Below, one piece after another: positions 1-10,184 of a stretch of DNA of 62,830 nucleotides (positions within the stretch are counted from its first letter, which is position 1; each line of letters opens with the position of its first letter). The stretch lies in assembly GCA_032718475.1 (NCBI GenBank), contig JAUCBJ010006987.1, positions 1 through 62,830 on the forward strand. Direction: 5' to 3'. A program made the translations under genes and the position numbers. The stretch is from Nemertoderma westbladi. Lineage: Eukaryota; Xenacoelomorpha; Nemertodermatida; Nemertodermatidae. Below the pieces are notes generated by a model that did no database searches, was not told the DNA's origin, and saw only the letters and a list, made by a program, of their open reading frames with translations.

Positions 1-10
1 TTGCATTATA

Positions 11-43
11 TCTATATATATATATATATATATTACATATATA
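11..43. repeat. (TA)n microsatellite at a LINE 3' end
   Basis: Alternating TA run abutting the 3' end of the minus-strand RTE-type fragment that begins at about 44. RTE elements often end in short simple repeats, so this may be the element's tail. Confidence 0.7.
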
Positions 44-340
44 TGTGCCGGCTTGTCGACAAAATTGCGCCTCCACTTAGATCATCTGCATCTTCGAGGC
101 CAGTGTCCTTTATGACGCGTCTCAAGAAAGTCATGGGCTGTCCACCATGCTTATACACTCTATGAGGCCGGCATAGCACAAGATTATGAACTGACTGGTC
201 GTCACGGCGAAAGCAACGTCCTGGAAAGCGGAGGCGGTTTCGTTCAAGTGTTAAGCTAGGGAAGACTAGTGGAACACCTCCAATGTTGTATTGAGTCTGA
301 TTGGCGATATTTTCGTTGTACTTGACGCAAAGCACTCTTT
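44..340 (-). pseudogene. RTE-type LINE, 3' end fragment of the ORF
   Basis: The minus-strand reading at 33-335 matches the C-terminus of the larger LINE copy at 30976-33306: both share NQTxYNIGGV, SLTLExNRLRF, HNLVL, KHGGQPMTFLRR and DTGLEDADDL. This copy is 5'-truncated near 325-340, where similarity to the other copy stops, so only the region after the thumb survives. It encodes no complete domain. The two copies differ at many bases, so they are separate insertions of one family. The 3' boundary, gtgccggcttrtcgacaaaa on the plus strand, is the same in both. Confidence 0.75.
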
Positions 341-344
341 GGTA

Positions 345-1220
345 CTACCTTTATCTTGATGCTTACTGTATGCATTGGTAGACCACGCACATTATACAAT
401 GTAGAAGCCATGTATGTACATAACAGTTTTCTTACCCAATTTCACCCAAAGCAGTTAATGTACCCATTATAAAAACAGTTTAAATCCTCGAACTGTCGAA
501 CATAAAATATTGTGTTTGAAAAATATATCTGGTGTAAAAGGTTACCCTTCAGTTTTTTATGAAAACAATTCAAATACAGATGTTATTATTTTCTGCACAT
601 CTAGTAATCATTAAATTGTAATTACTACTACAGTACTGTACTATAATTATAGTAGTCCTTGTTTTAAATGTTTAAATGTATGGTCATAGTAACGAACCTG
701 CCTATTAATAGGCCAGGGTAGTTTTTGTCAAGAGTTGAGTCGTTCAAAAACACGATGTGGTTGTGTGTGTGTGTGTATAACCATCCAATATCTCAAAAAC
801 TCAAGCAGGTACGCAAAAATTTTATTAACAGACTCTACATAAATTTTGGTTGCGCACAAGACTGTAGATTTTTTCTGGCGTTTCGATCACGGGGTCACTG
901 AAAAATATTCGTTTTGAAAATTTAATGTCGAATTTCACCGATTTCAACTCGTCGAGTATGCACAACTTTTTTATTTGGGCTATTCAGTCACTTGAGCAAC
1001 ATATTTGAGCCTCAGAATCTTTTCAAATATCGCCAATCTCGCACAGAACGTCGCCAAAATTTGTTAGTCCGGCAAAAAATCGCACAAATTCGTCTAAAAG
1101 AGTAAATTATTAGTTGCAGAATAATATGATTCAACTAGAAAAGCCAGCCAGCCAGCTGGCGGTAAGGAGACCGTCCATATAGACAAACGTAGTGTTAGTT
1201 GGGTCCCTCAACCATCTTTC
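345..1220. other. Intergenic, AT-rich, no gene seen
   Basis: No coding frame of substance. It holds a short (GT)n run near 762-776. Nothing else stands out. Confidence 0.6.
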
Positions 1221-1582
1221 ATTATCATTAACCATTATCATTATCATGCAGCGTTCCGCTCTGATGTGCCTCAGGGGCGCTCGTGTCCCTAAGACCAGAC
1301 GGACCTACCAGTCCCTGGGGGAGACTCTGGCATCCTATGTGCGGTGGCGGAGGCCCACATTCCTGGTGTAGGTACCTAGGGAGGGTCTATGGTTCACTGG
1401 ACTGCGACTGGGAATTTTAGTCCCTTTGTGAATCTGGTTGCGGGAGTGTTTGTTTTTATTGTGGTGGATGGAGGGGAGCCTATCGTCAAATCGTGCTTTA
1501 TGTGTTCTTTACATTTATCATATGTTAATAATATACGACAATACATATTCATAGTGTAAAAAAAAAAAAATTATCATTAACC
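1221..1582 (+). mobile_element. Poly(A) retroposed insertion with 13-bp target duplication
   Basis: The 13-mer ATTATCATTAACC occurs at 1221-1233 and again at 1570-1582, directly after a run of As that ends at 1570. The insert (1234-1569) is GC-richer than its surroundings. It holds a 41-codon open frame from an ATG at 1246 to a TAG near 1371, whose end reads SYVRWRRPTFLV. This is the signature of target-primed reverse transcription: a 5'-truncated LINE 3' end, a SINE or a processed transcript. I do not recognise the peptide. Confidence 0.65.
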
Positions 1583-2002
1583 TATAAACCATTTAAACGG
1601 CCCAGTGCTTACAATTAAATCACCTGGCTGCCTGGCCTCCCACCTAACATACATAGCAGTGAGTAACCTTATAGATATTGTCGTAGGATTCACTGGGAAG
1701 AGCTATTCATCTGGTGGGGTAATACATTATACAAACTTACAGTTGATGTTTGATTACTGTACTGTCTGGGTTAGAGTGAGAGAGTAACAAATTTAGCAAG
1801 TAATATAGGCCTACTTCTCTGCAGTTTGGGCTTATCCATTCAATAAATAGTAGTAGCTTACTAGGACCTCATGAGCAGCTGGTGTTTTTATCGTTGAGTT
1901 GATGGCAATTATTAGTGTTTTCATTTTCGCCCACTCAGGAGTCAGGCGTCAGGGTACAATGATTTGAGGGGCAGGATCGTTTAAAGCCAACTTGCTGAGA
2001 GA

Positions 2003-2055
2003 GGGCTGTTGCGCTGTCAGTCAGAGAGGTAACAGCCTGTGGGGTAAGGATTTAC
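2003..2055 (+). repeat. 53-bp dispersed repeat, copy 1
   Basis: Near-identical, in inverted orientation, to 7971-8024. The shared core includes gcgctgtcagtcagagaggt. No coding content. Confidence 0.7.
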
Positions 2056-2689
2056 CTCTGGGACCTGTATTAGGCAAAATAGCAGTAGCTGTGTAGGCCC
2101 ACCAGTACTGTGCACGGTACAAGACCCGAAATTTAGCCTACATCTGTAAATAATACACGGTTTCGCGGTACAAGACCATATAAATTAGACCACCATCTGT
2201 AAAATGCTCGCGTGAGTTCAGGAGTTGCACAGATGTCAGGATGTGCTGATTCTATATCATGCACTAGGCCTAACGGATTCTGGTAGCCTGGAACTAGACC
2301 ACTACAAAAACTGATGGGACAGAGCGAGGTGCCGTTAGCCTAACATTTCTCGGAGGCCTGTATGGAATCCATCCAAAAAGTGCGCCGGATAACGCGCCGG
2401 ATAGCGCGCCGACCAATTTTTATGCGCGCCGCGCGCCGATGTCATTTCGAAGAAAAACCCCGCGCCAACTAAATTTTTAAGCACGCCGATGCAATTTCGA
2501 AGAAACACCGCGCCAACTAAATTTTTAAGCGCGCCACACATTGAAACAATTTTGAAGAGCGCCACGCCAATGCAAATTCAATTTTTAGGGAGTGTAACCT
2601 GTACCTGTACCCTGTACTGCTGTACCAGTCAGCCAGTCCCTGCTGCCCTATACCTGTACAGCTGTATACAACACTACAACAGTAGCCTA

Positions 2690-2986
2690 ACCACTGAACC
2701 ATACAACAGAAAAAGAAAGGCGAGCGATGCGAGCCGAAATTTTTAAACAGCTAATGCAATTAAGGCACTTCCAAATTGTTAAACCTGTAAACTAACTAAT
2801 CGGCGCCGGTTTTTATTTTTGGGAGCGCCACGCCACGCGCCAAAGCCGGCGCGCTTTACGATTTTCGAGCGCGCCACGCGCCAAAGTCGGCGCGCTTTAC
2901 GATTTTCGAGCGCGCCACGCGCCACATTGGCGCGCTTTTATTGCAAAGTGCGCCGGATTAATCCGGCGCAAAGTGTATGGATTCCA
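2690..2986. repeat. Internal copy of the GC-rich right end
   Basis: Direct repeat of 5201-5504: acagaaaaagaaaggcgagc, then aatcggcgccggtttttatt, then repeated blocks of gcgcgctttacgattttcga. It contains a perfect 22-bp palindrome at 2949-2970 (half-site TGCGCCGGATT). The open frames here are by-products of the GC repeats. Confidence 0.75.
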
Positions 2987-3068
2987 GTCTGGGTTCAGTG
3001 GTTAGTAACCACTGAACAGCTGAACAGCTGAACCCAGGTTGGAATTTATGTAGAGTTTGCTCAACATG

Positions 3069-3175
3069 TGTGGCGCGCATTTAGGATCCTGGCGCGAAGG
3101 AACAGGGGCGTGTGGCGCGCATTTAGGATCCTGGCGCGAAGGAACAGGGGCGTGTGGCGCGCATTGAGGATCCTT
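3069..3175. repeat. 43-bp tandem repeat, about 2.5 copies
   Basis: The unit begins gtgtggcgcgcatttaggat and contains cctggcgcgaaggaacaggg. The two full copies are essentially identical, and the third is partial and diverged (gcattgaggatccttgg). Confidence 0.8.
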
Positions 3176-3310
3176 GGTGCGGAAATGGCTGAATGGATGT
3201 CATGTACAGTATCAAAATGCACTGGCTGACTGGCAACATATAACTGTATAGGCTAAAGCCACTCTACTTCTGTACTTGAAATTCTACCAGTCAGCCAGTA
3301 GAGCCTATTT

Positions 3311-4419
3311 TTAACCCTCCCCCGGTGCCCGGTAACGTGGGGTAAAATAATACCCCAAGGGGATTACTTTTGATATTTTTCGACAATCTCTTATATTATG
3401 TATGTCCAACACCAACTTCATAGTATCTTCCAAAAAACTTGTAATCTAACGATTGTGTGGGTCAAACCCATAAAATTTTGTTTATGAAAAATGTTATGGG
3501 CCCTTAATTTGAAAACAACTTAGTTAGGTAAGATGGGGTATAAAAATACCCCATAACGTTATGGTGCTCGTTTAGTGGTGCTTTGTGACTCATTTTGGTT
3601 TCATTGGAACCACAATATCGATTTAGTTGTACTAGACATCTAGAGGCATGTTTTAACTTTGTCTTTTAAGACCAAATTATCAGTATTATGAAGCTACTGT
3701 ATTGTGTATGGCCTGTATTTCACAAGCCAAGACTTCGGCCTAATCGCGATGCGATAGATTGCTAAGTATACAGGTATATGTGAATAATTCTTATTGTGTA
3801 GGCTTTCTTAGAGGTGTTCTGGCCTTTGGGTCTCATTTTGGGTTCATTGAAACTGCAATGTATAATTTAGTTGGACAATAATCACATTTTATGACCAAAT
3901 CATCAGTACTTTTGCCGTCATTGGTCATGGACCATGGTGTATATTTCATATTACAATTCAAGATCTTGTGCTATTGCGAGGTGATATATCTGTATATATA
4001 TATCACTTTGTTGACTTTTAGTGGTGGCATTTGACTCATTTTATGCTTATTGGAACTGCAATGGTATACTTCAGGGTGTACTTGACCCATAACACCACTA
4101 AAAAACCTAAAATGAGAAACACTCTCACAGCTAATGCTTCGCTATGATAGTATCTTGTTGCAAAACGCCCCATCGCGACGTTAACGATGATCGTGATTGT
4201 AGTGGGATAACTTTTGTGGCATTGAGCGTTGGGTAGACTTCAACCAAATTGAAAAAAAAAATTCACAACTTATTTTTTCACCATTTGGCAAATTCTGGGA
4301 GGGGGATTGCAAGTGTTTTTCTGTTTAATGTTACTTAAAATGTCTTATCAATTTGGGGTATAAAAATACCCCATGTTACCGGTGAAGGATAATTTTTTAC
4401 CTTACCGAGGCAGGGTTAA
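3311..4419. mobile_element. piggyBac-like non-autonomous element (TTAA target site)
   Basis: TTAA at 3311-3314 and at 4416-4419 brackets the element. The left end reads CCCTCCCCCGGTGCCCGGTA. The right end, inverted, reads CCCTGCCTCGGTAAGGTA. Both are followed by a ggtaac/ggggta...tacccc motif, so the ends are imperfect inverted repeats. TTAA plus CCC...GGG termini is the hallmark of the piggyBac superfamily. The interior has no transposase frame. It carries about three diverged repeats near 240 bp, each with a version of tttagtggtg, followed by gactcattttggtttcattg-like sequence. It is nested in the composite element. Confidence 0.7.
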
Positions 4420-4433
4420 AAAGAGTTAGGCAG

Positions 4434-5010
4434 CCTGAAAAATTTTCGCTCGCGTCGCTCGCATTTGTGTATTATGTCTACTGTATTACGCCCTACTCTT
4501 ATTGACTTATTCATCATTCAAATAACAGAATAACTGTAATATGTAATAATAGGGATAGGGCCTATTTGATTACAGTGATATTTTATCACCCACATTATGG
4601 ACAAACCGACAGATTGAGCATTGAAGGTACCATATCCAATCCACTTTAATCATCATGGCCAATATCAGGCCAAAGTTTTAATGTGTTTAATAATCAAAGT
4701 TTAATAATGAGTTGATAGAAAGGTTTTTCAATTGTTCACACCAATATAGCCTAAAACCACGATTCAGCAGATTTTCCGTGCTCGCTACACTCTGATTTAA
4801 TTCATAATCACATCTGTAGGTAAAAAACAGTCGCTTGACCTACCTAAAATGTTAAAATTTTCTTGCTAGCTACGCTCGCAATTTCAATTTAATCACATCT
4901 GTATTTGAAAACAGTCGGCTGACGTACTATCTGAATATTACAGTATCACTGTATTAATCTTAACATTTCTGAAAAATTTTCTTGCTCGCTACGCTCGCAT
5001 TTCCATGTTA
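4434..5010. repeat. Diverged repeats with a gctcgctacgctcgca motif
   Basis: Three or four imperfect copies of aaaattttcttgctcgctac followed by gctcgca, near 4436, 4775, 4854 and 4972, separated by AT-rich sequence that includes aatcacatctgta. No coding frame. Confidence 0.6.
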
Positions 5011-5200
5011 AAATACTGTGTAGGAAGGAGTAGGTCTAGGTACTGCAGTATAAACTGGTAAATGATTACAATAATTGCAAAATTTCATGGTCAACCTCAA
5101 TGGTTGGCGCGCATTAAATGTCATGCAGTCATGGCTGGCGCGGTTTTCGTTTAACCAGAACCCGTGTGGCGCGCTTTTTGTCAATTTTCCATATAGGAGC

Positions 5201-5504
5201 TGAACCATACAACAGAAAAAGAAAGGCGAGCGAAGCGAGCCGAAATTTTTAAACAACTAATGCAATTTTTAAGGCACTTCCATAGCCTAACTGCCTAATT
5301 GTTAAACCTGTAAACTAACAAATCGGCGCCGGTTTTTATTTTTGGGATCGCCACGGGCCAAAGCCGGCGCGCTTTACGATTTTCGAGTGCGCCACGCGCC
5401 AAAGTCGGCGCGCTTTACGATTTTCGAGCGCGCCACGCGCCACATTGGCGCGCTTTTATTGCAAAGTGCGCCGGATTAATCCGGCGCAAAGTGTATGGAT
5501 TCCA
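5201..5504. repeat. GC-rich right end of the composite element
   Basis: Second copy of the block at 2690-2986. It contains the same perfect 22-bp palindrome at 5467-5488 (half-site TGCGCCGGATT). A third, partial and diverged copy lies at 8843-8927. Confidence 0.75.
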
Positions 5505-5751
5505 GTCTGGCTCGGAGGCTGGTCCGATAATACTCAACGCATTGTTTGGTTGGACATTGACATTACCGGTAGGCCTATTGCATTACAGTGTACATTACTG
5601 CATTACTACATTACATACGGATTAGTATGGATTGAGAAATTGGATATATTTGACGTCAATGGAGGTTTGGTTTGAGAAATTAATACAGTAATATCACGTA
5701 GGCCTACCTAATCATATCTTTGCGTTAATTATTACTAGATCCACTGGCCCC

Positions 5752-6067
5752 CAGCCACCTTCAACAAACCATCATTGCCGAGGGGCACTCAGCTAAGGGG
5801 GCGGAGCGCATTAAAAACTCTAAGTATCGCGACCTAATGGACCGGGGCCATTTATTTCACCCCGTGGCCTTTGAGACCTTTGGCCGCCCTGGTCCAGAGA
5901 CATCCACCTTCCTCCGGGAGATCGGGGCTCGTCTCCACAGTGCCACCCACGAACCGCGGTCACACCAGTTTCTGCTCCAACGCCTGGAGATGGCAATTTT
6001 GGTTGGTAATGCAGCCTCAGTCATGGGGACAGCAACCACGCCGACCATCGGTCTATTCGGGGACTGA
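5752..6067 (+). pseudogene. C-terminal remnant of a REL-type retroelement ORF
   Basis: An open frame of about 105 codons ends at 6067. It contains YRDLMDRGHLFHPVAFETFG, then FLREIGARL, then LLQRLEMAILVGNAASVMGT. It matches the extreme C-terminus of the retroelement at 37685-39952 (IAVETLGGFGP, FLREIGRKI, RQRLSICVQAGNAS). Only this tail remains, with no RT or endonuclease residues. It is a dead 5'-truncated copy from a diverged member of the same family. Confidence 0.7.
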
Positions 6068-6904
6068 AGAGCCGAAACCAATCGAAACTGTCGAAATGGT
6101 TGCCAATGCAGTCACCAACGGGATGACGGCCGAAGATATTCAATACTCTATCTTATGCAATCTCAAATATTCAATGTTCGATCCCTAGATGGGAGCAGTA
6201 CTGTTTGGGCACAGTGCTTTAAATGCTGCAGCCTAGCCCAACCCCGGCTTTTATCCTTCAGTGGTCGATTGGGAACCAAGGCAACTTGGGAAACAGAGTG
6301 GAAGGGTTTACTGTGAAAGATCACCCATGGTGGTGAACAGGCATTCCTTGGCTTAACGAGCCTAAAAGATTCTCCCATTCAAATATTCAATTCGGTACTG
6401 TACCTTCAATTAAATATTCAATCTTAGTATTATTTCTGTGCTTCGTTATTTAATAATGTGATTAGATAAAAAAAATAAATTAATGAAATATAATTCATCT
6501 GTTAATTATTACAAAAAAAATCCAACATTATATTAACATTTATATAGTTTTGAATTAAATGTTTCGAAATCAACAGTCATTCAATGAACTTATACAGCAG
6601 TGTCATATATCGCGTATCCCTTGGCTGCTTGGTTTAATCACTATTCTTTATTCAAGTATAACTGAATCCTGGCCCGGCGCCTTCACCCTCCACTGATAAT
6701 TTAAATCGTAACTTATTCAATCTTTGACTAAATTATACCAAACTTGGTAAACATGTAATCTTGTCTATCGGCTAAAATAAACACAACTTGCTAAAGTTTC
6801 CCCTATAATGTTTTTTCCTATAGAACAGGATGCAGTTTTATTTTAGTAGTAAACAAGCTGTTATTTGCGTCGATTTTCACCTGGAGAGGGAAGAATATTG
6901 ATTG
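6068..6904. other. Intergenic, no gene seen
   Basis: 6180-6380 is moderately GC-rich and could be the 3' UTR of the retroelement remnant just upstream. The rest is AT-rich with nothing recognisable. Confidence 0.5.
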
Positions 6905-6927
6905 CCCCCCCCCCCCCCCCCCCCCCC
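6905..6927. repeat. C23 homopolymer
   Basis: Uninterrupted run of 23 Cs, one of nine long C/G tracts in the window. Confidence 0.95.
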
Positions 6928-7200
6928 TGCAGTTAAGTAAGTGAAAATATTTCGGCACCATTTAATTTTATTATCACGGTCGCACATCAAGTAGTCTGTC
7001 AAAAGATACAATTCATTATAAACATAACAAAATTAATTATAATAATTCTAAAAATATAAGGCAGATCTTCCTAAAGTTAGCTCTTTAGTCTTTAGCAATC
7101 TTATACATTGACAAGACTTATAAAATAATTGATGTTGAATAATTTATTATTAATATTAAAATATATTATTAGGAATTCGAAGAAAGCAAATTGTATTGAG

Positions 7201-7760
7201 TTAGTATTGGCAAGTTAATCTCACAAACCAGTCTAGTCTAACTTTAGAGTAGCCTTGTTCGCATTGTTCCAGGTTTAGGCCTATAGATTCCACCGTCTTC
7301 GTTCCAGGTTTAATTCTGTAATAGACTCCGTTATCCGTCTCGATCGCTTCGCTATGCACCATCTTACTGGGTTTAATAAACTCCATCGCCTTCCTGTCGT
7401 TCTCTGTTTTGTAGATTACTTCGCCATCGTCTGATCGCTTTGGTTGCGTGTTTAATACTGTAATAGACTCCGTTATCCGTCTCGATCGCTTCGCTATGCA
7501 CATCTTACTGGGTTTAATTAACTCAGAAACTCCATCGCCTTCCTGTCGTTCTCTGTTTTGTAGATTACTTCGCCATCATCTGATCGCTTTGGATGCGTGT
7601 TTAATACTGTAATAGACTCCGCCGCCATCGTATCATTCTGGATACATTGAATAGACTCCATCAGTCCATTGTCCATCGCGATCGTTTCATTGTTACGTTT
7701 AATTGACTCCGTCGCCTCCTCGGATTAGGAATCCGGCCGGGTTTCGTAGATTCCGCCATC
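7201..7760. repeat. Tandem repeat, period about 142-149 bp
   Basis: Units start with taatagactccgttatccgt at 7319 and 7461 and with taatagactccgccgccatc at 7610. The first two are nearly identical over about 140 bp. The minus-strand frame through the units is a by-product, with no recognisable protein. The block ends about 600 bp before the KLHL12 start. Confidence 0.7.
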
Positions 7761-7970
7761 GTTCAGCAGTTCAGTGTTTTTAATCAAAGCCAGAATTCCG
7801 GCACTGGCACCACGATCAACGATTTCGGAAGTAACAGACTCCGTCAACAACACTCGGGGTTTAAAAAATACAACTATCGCGCAACTTGTAACTGGGCGAT
7901 CATCTATCTGATAGTTGAAAAAGACTGTCTGACAGTTGGTATCAGACTATCTGATAGTTAGCGCCCCATG

Positions 7971-8024
7971 GGTAAATCCTTACCCCATGGGCTGTTACCT
8001 CTCTGACTGACAGCGCAACAGCCC
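7971..8024 (-). repeat. 53-bp dispersed repeat, copy 2 (inverted)
   Basis: Reverse complement of 2003-2055 with very few mismatches. It sits about 335 bp upstream of the KLHL12 ATG. Confidence 0.7.
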
Positions 8025-8358
8025 CTATAGAACTTGCTGGCTTTCTAGTACTGTAGTATGTAATAGATTATGTATGTTTACTGTAGTAGGTCTACTCAAA
8101 TTCAATTCAGCTGATAGCCATACAACAGTCTGACAGTACACAGGTACACACAGGTACTGAGGTACAGGACAACTAACAGTGCAGGTCAGCCGGTCTGGTA
8201 GCGGTAGGCCTAACTAATGTTGTAATGTCTGAATGTCAGACAGTGCAGTGGACATAGCAGTGTGTGTAGTACAGTTGCACTGTAGTAGGCCTAGCCTAGA
8301 GTAGACATTACATAGGAGATCAATATTAATTTATTATAAAAAAATATAATTATAAAAT

Positions 8359-8733
8359 ATGGAGAACGGGGCAGGGGATATCCACCCCGGAAGCCAACAT
8401 TACGGGGTGGAAGTGACTGTAGAGCGAGTCCACACAGTGCCGTCGGGGCGGCAGCAGCAGTGCCACCGTGTGGTGACGGACGGACACGCCCGCGGAATCC
8501 TTGCCTCCATGAACCGACTCCGGAAGCTCCGGGTTCTCTGTGATGTCTTCCTCCTAGTCGACTCAGAAGAGTTCCCCGCTCATCGCGTAGTCCTCGCCGC
8601 CTGCTCCGACTACTTCCACGCGATGTTCACCAACGAGATGACAGAAACTCGACAGTTATCAGTTCCCATTAAAGGTATATCCTCGTCCACTATGGCCGTT
8701 TTACTAGACTTTGTTTACACCGAAACTGTTCAG
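8359..8733 (+). CDS. KLHL12: KLHL12 exon 1 (BTB domain)
   Basis: Exon 1 of 125 codons starts at the ATG at 8359 and ends at the donor CAG|GTAATT (8733/8734) in phase 0. After a divergent N-terminal stretch of about 48 residues comes the BTB domain: LCDVFLLVDSEEFPAHRVVL, AACSDYFHAMFTNEM, then LLDFVYTETVQ. This matches vertebrate KLHL12 closely (FPAHR, AACSDYF, LLDFVYTETV). The BTB domain mediates dimerisation and CUL3 binding. The reading resumes exactly in frame at the acceptor at 11100. The start is the first ATG of the open frame; an alternative would be the internal Met just before NRLRKLR, where human KLHL12 aligns (SMNSLRK). Confidence 0.9.
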
Positions 8734-8842
8734 GTAATTTTATAGTTTTCACCGGTACACGACACGGTAGGTCAGTAGGTCTGTCGGTGTCGGTATTGAC
8801 ATTTATATTTGGAGTTGTTTGGTTACATGGGTTATGTGCGCT

Positions 8843-8927
8843 TTACGATTTTCGAGCGCGCCACATTGGCGCGCTTTTATTGTAAAGCGAGCCGGATTAA
8901 TCCGACGCAAAGTGTATGGATTCCAGT
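8843..8927. repeat. Fragment of the GC-rich right end
   Basis: Third, diverged copy of the sequence at 2690-2986 and 5201-5504: gcgctttacgattttcgagc, then gagccggattaatccgacgc, then aagtgtatggattccagtct. It lies inside the KLHL12 intron, just left of the Mutator-like element. Confidence 0.75.
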
Positions 8928-8952
8928 CTGGCTGTCTGGACCCTTGCCATTT

Positions 8953-10156
8953 GGCCCACGGGACAAGTCCCTAAAAGGTGCCACCCTGATCCATAGCGCG
9001 GGAAAATCAAATGATTGAAAGACATGTAATTTGTACTGGAAAGGGTGGCAGATCAGATCTGCTATCTATATTTTGGCGGTAAATTCAAATCTGTTTTAAC
9101 ATTGAATACATGAATAGAGTAAGACTGAATCAGAATAAATTATTTCTTTATCGGTTTAACTCACTCATCCGGTATTGTTGTTGTTTTATCTATTCTGGGA
9201 CTTCGAGCAGCACGTGAACATCTAAACCTGACGTTAACTAGTCTGGCAGTCTGGGGCATAGAGCAGACGTGAACAACTAAGCTGTCTGGTTAACTAGTCG
9301 GGACTTCCAGTAGCACGTGAACAACGACTGAACTAAGCTGACTGGTTAAGAAGTCTGGGACTTCGAGCAGCACTTGAACAACTAAGCTGACTGGTTAACT
9401 AGTCTGGGACTTCCAGTAGCACGTGAACAACGACTGAACTAAGCTGACTGGTTAAGAAGTCTGGGACTTCGAGCAGCACTTGAACAACTAAGCTGACTGG
9501 TTAACTAGTCTGGGACTTCCAGTAGCACGTGAACAACTAAGCTGACTTGTTCACTAGTCTGGGACTTCGAGCAAAATTGCAAATTGAGGAGGGGGGATCG
9601 GGGGATTTGGCTTAACTTCTAGCAGTAAATGTAAAGAACATTTATTATTTGCTTGTATCAGTTATATATAATTACATCAGAACATTATAATTATAACAAT
9701 ATAGCAGGGAACTGATATATATCGCAGGTAGGCCTACTGTAATAACAATAGGTGTATAATGCATCTGCCTATACTGCTATATCTGTCCCAGACATGTACG
9801 GTACCAGACTAGTTAACCAGTCAGCTTAGTTGTTCGCGTGCCGCTCGAAGTCCCAGACTAGTTAACGTCAGGTTTAGTTGTTCACGACCAGCACCCAGAA
9901 TAGATAAATCAACAACAGTAACGGATGAGTGAGTTAAACCGATAAGAAATAATATATTTTGATTCAATGAATTACATTAGTCTTACTCTATGCAGCTATG
10001 TATTCAATGTTAAAACAGATTTGAATTTACCGCCAAAATATAGGTGGCAGATTTGATCTGCCACCCTTTCCAGTACAAATAACATGTCTTTCAATCATTT
10101 GAATTTCCCGCGCTATGGAGCAGGGTGGCACCTTTTAGGGACTTGTGGCCCACGGG
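8953..10156. mobile_element. Mutator-like non-autonomous element with long TIRs
   Basis: The 10-mer GGCCCACGGG at 8953-8962 is repeated directly at 10147-10156. Between them, the element starts acaagtccctaaaaggtgcc and ends with its exact inverse. Inverted similarity continues with small indels for about 330 bp on each side (to about 9300 and from about 9800). A 9-10 bp target duplication with TIRs of hundreds of bp is typical of MULEs. No transposase frame is present. The left TIR runs into a tandem block of about 60-bp units (9195-9575) built on tctgggacttcgagcagcac and ctaagctgactggttaac. The element lies in the KLHL12 intron. Confidence 0.7.
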
Positions 10157-10161
10157 CTGAC

Positions 10162-10184
10162 GGGGGGGGGGGGGGGGGGGGGGG
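10162..10184. repeat. G23 homopolymer
   Basis: Run of 23 Gs, five bases beyond the right target duplication of the Mutator-like element. Confidence 0.95.

Larger units (their letters stand above)
2361..5510. mobile_element. Composite GC-rich-armed TIR element with nested insertion
   Basis: The left end (tggaatccat from 2363, then gtgcgccgg) is the imperfect inverse of the right end at 5485-5504 (cgcaaagtgtatggattcca). The flanks look like a target duplication: CTCGGAGGC followed by ctg at 2349-2360 and by tgg at 5511-5522. The arms are full of gcgcgcc/ggcgcgc blocks. A piggyBac-like element is nested at 3315-4415. A second copy of the right end lies inside at 2690-2986. No transposase gene is visible, so the element is non-autonomous or decayed. 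Long arms and a 9-12 bp duplication resemble Mutator-like elements, but the superfamily is an inference. Confidence 0.55.

Noticed and set aside
2335-3031. Several 60-85 codon frames on both strands
   Set aside because: They lie in GC-rich inverted repeats, overlap each other and match no family.
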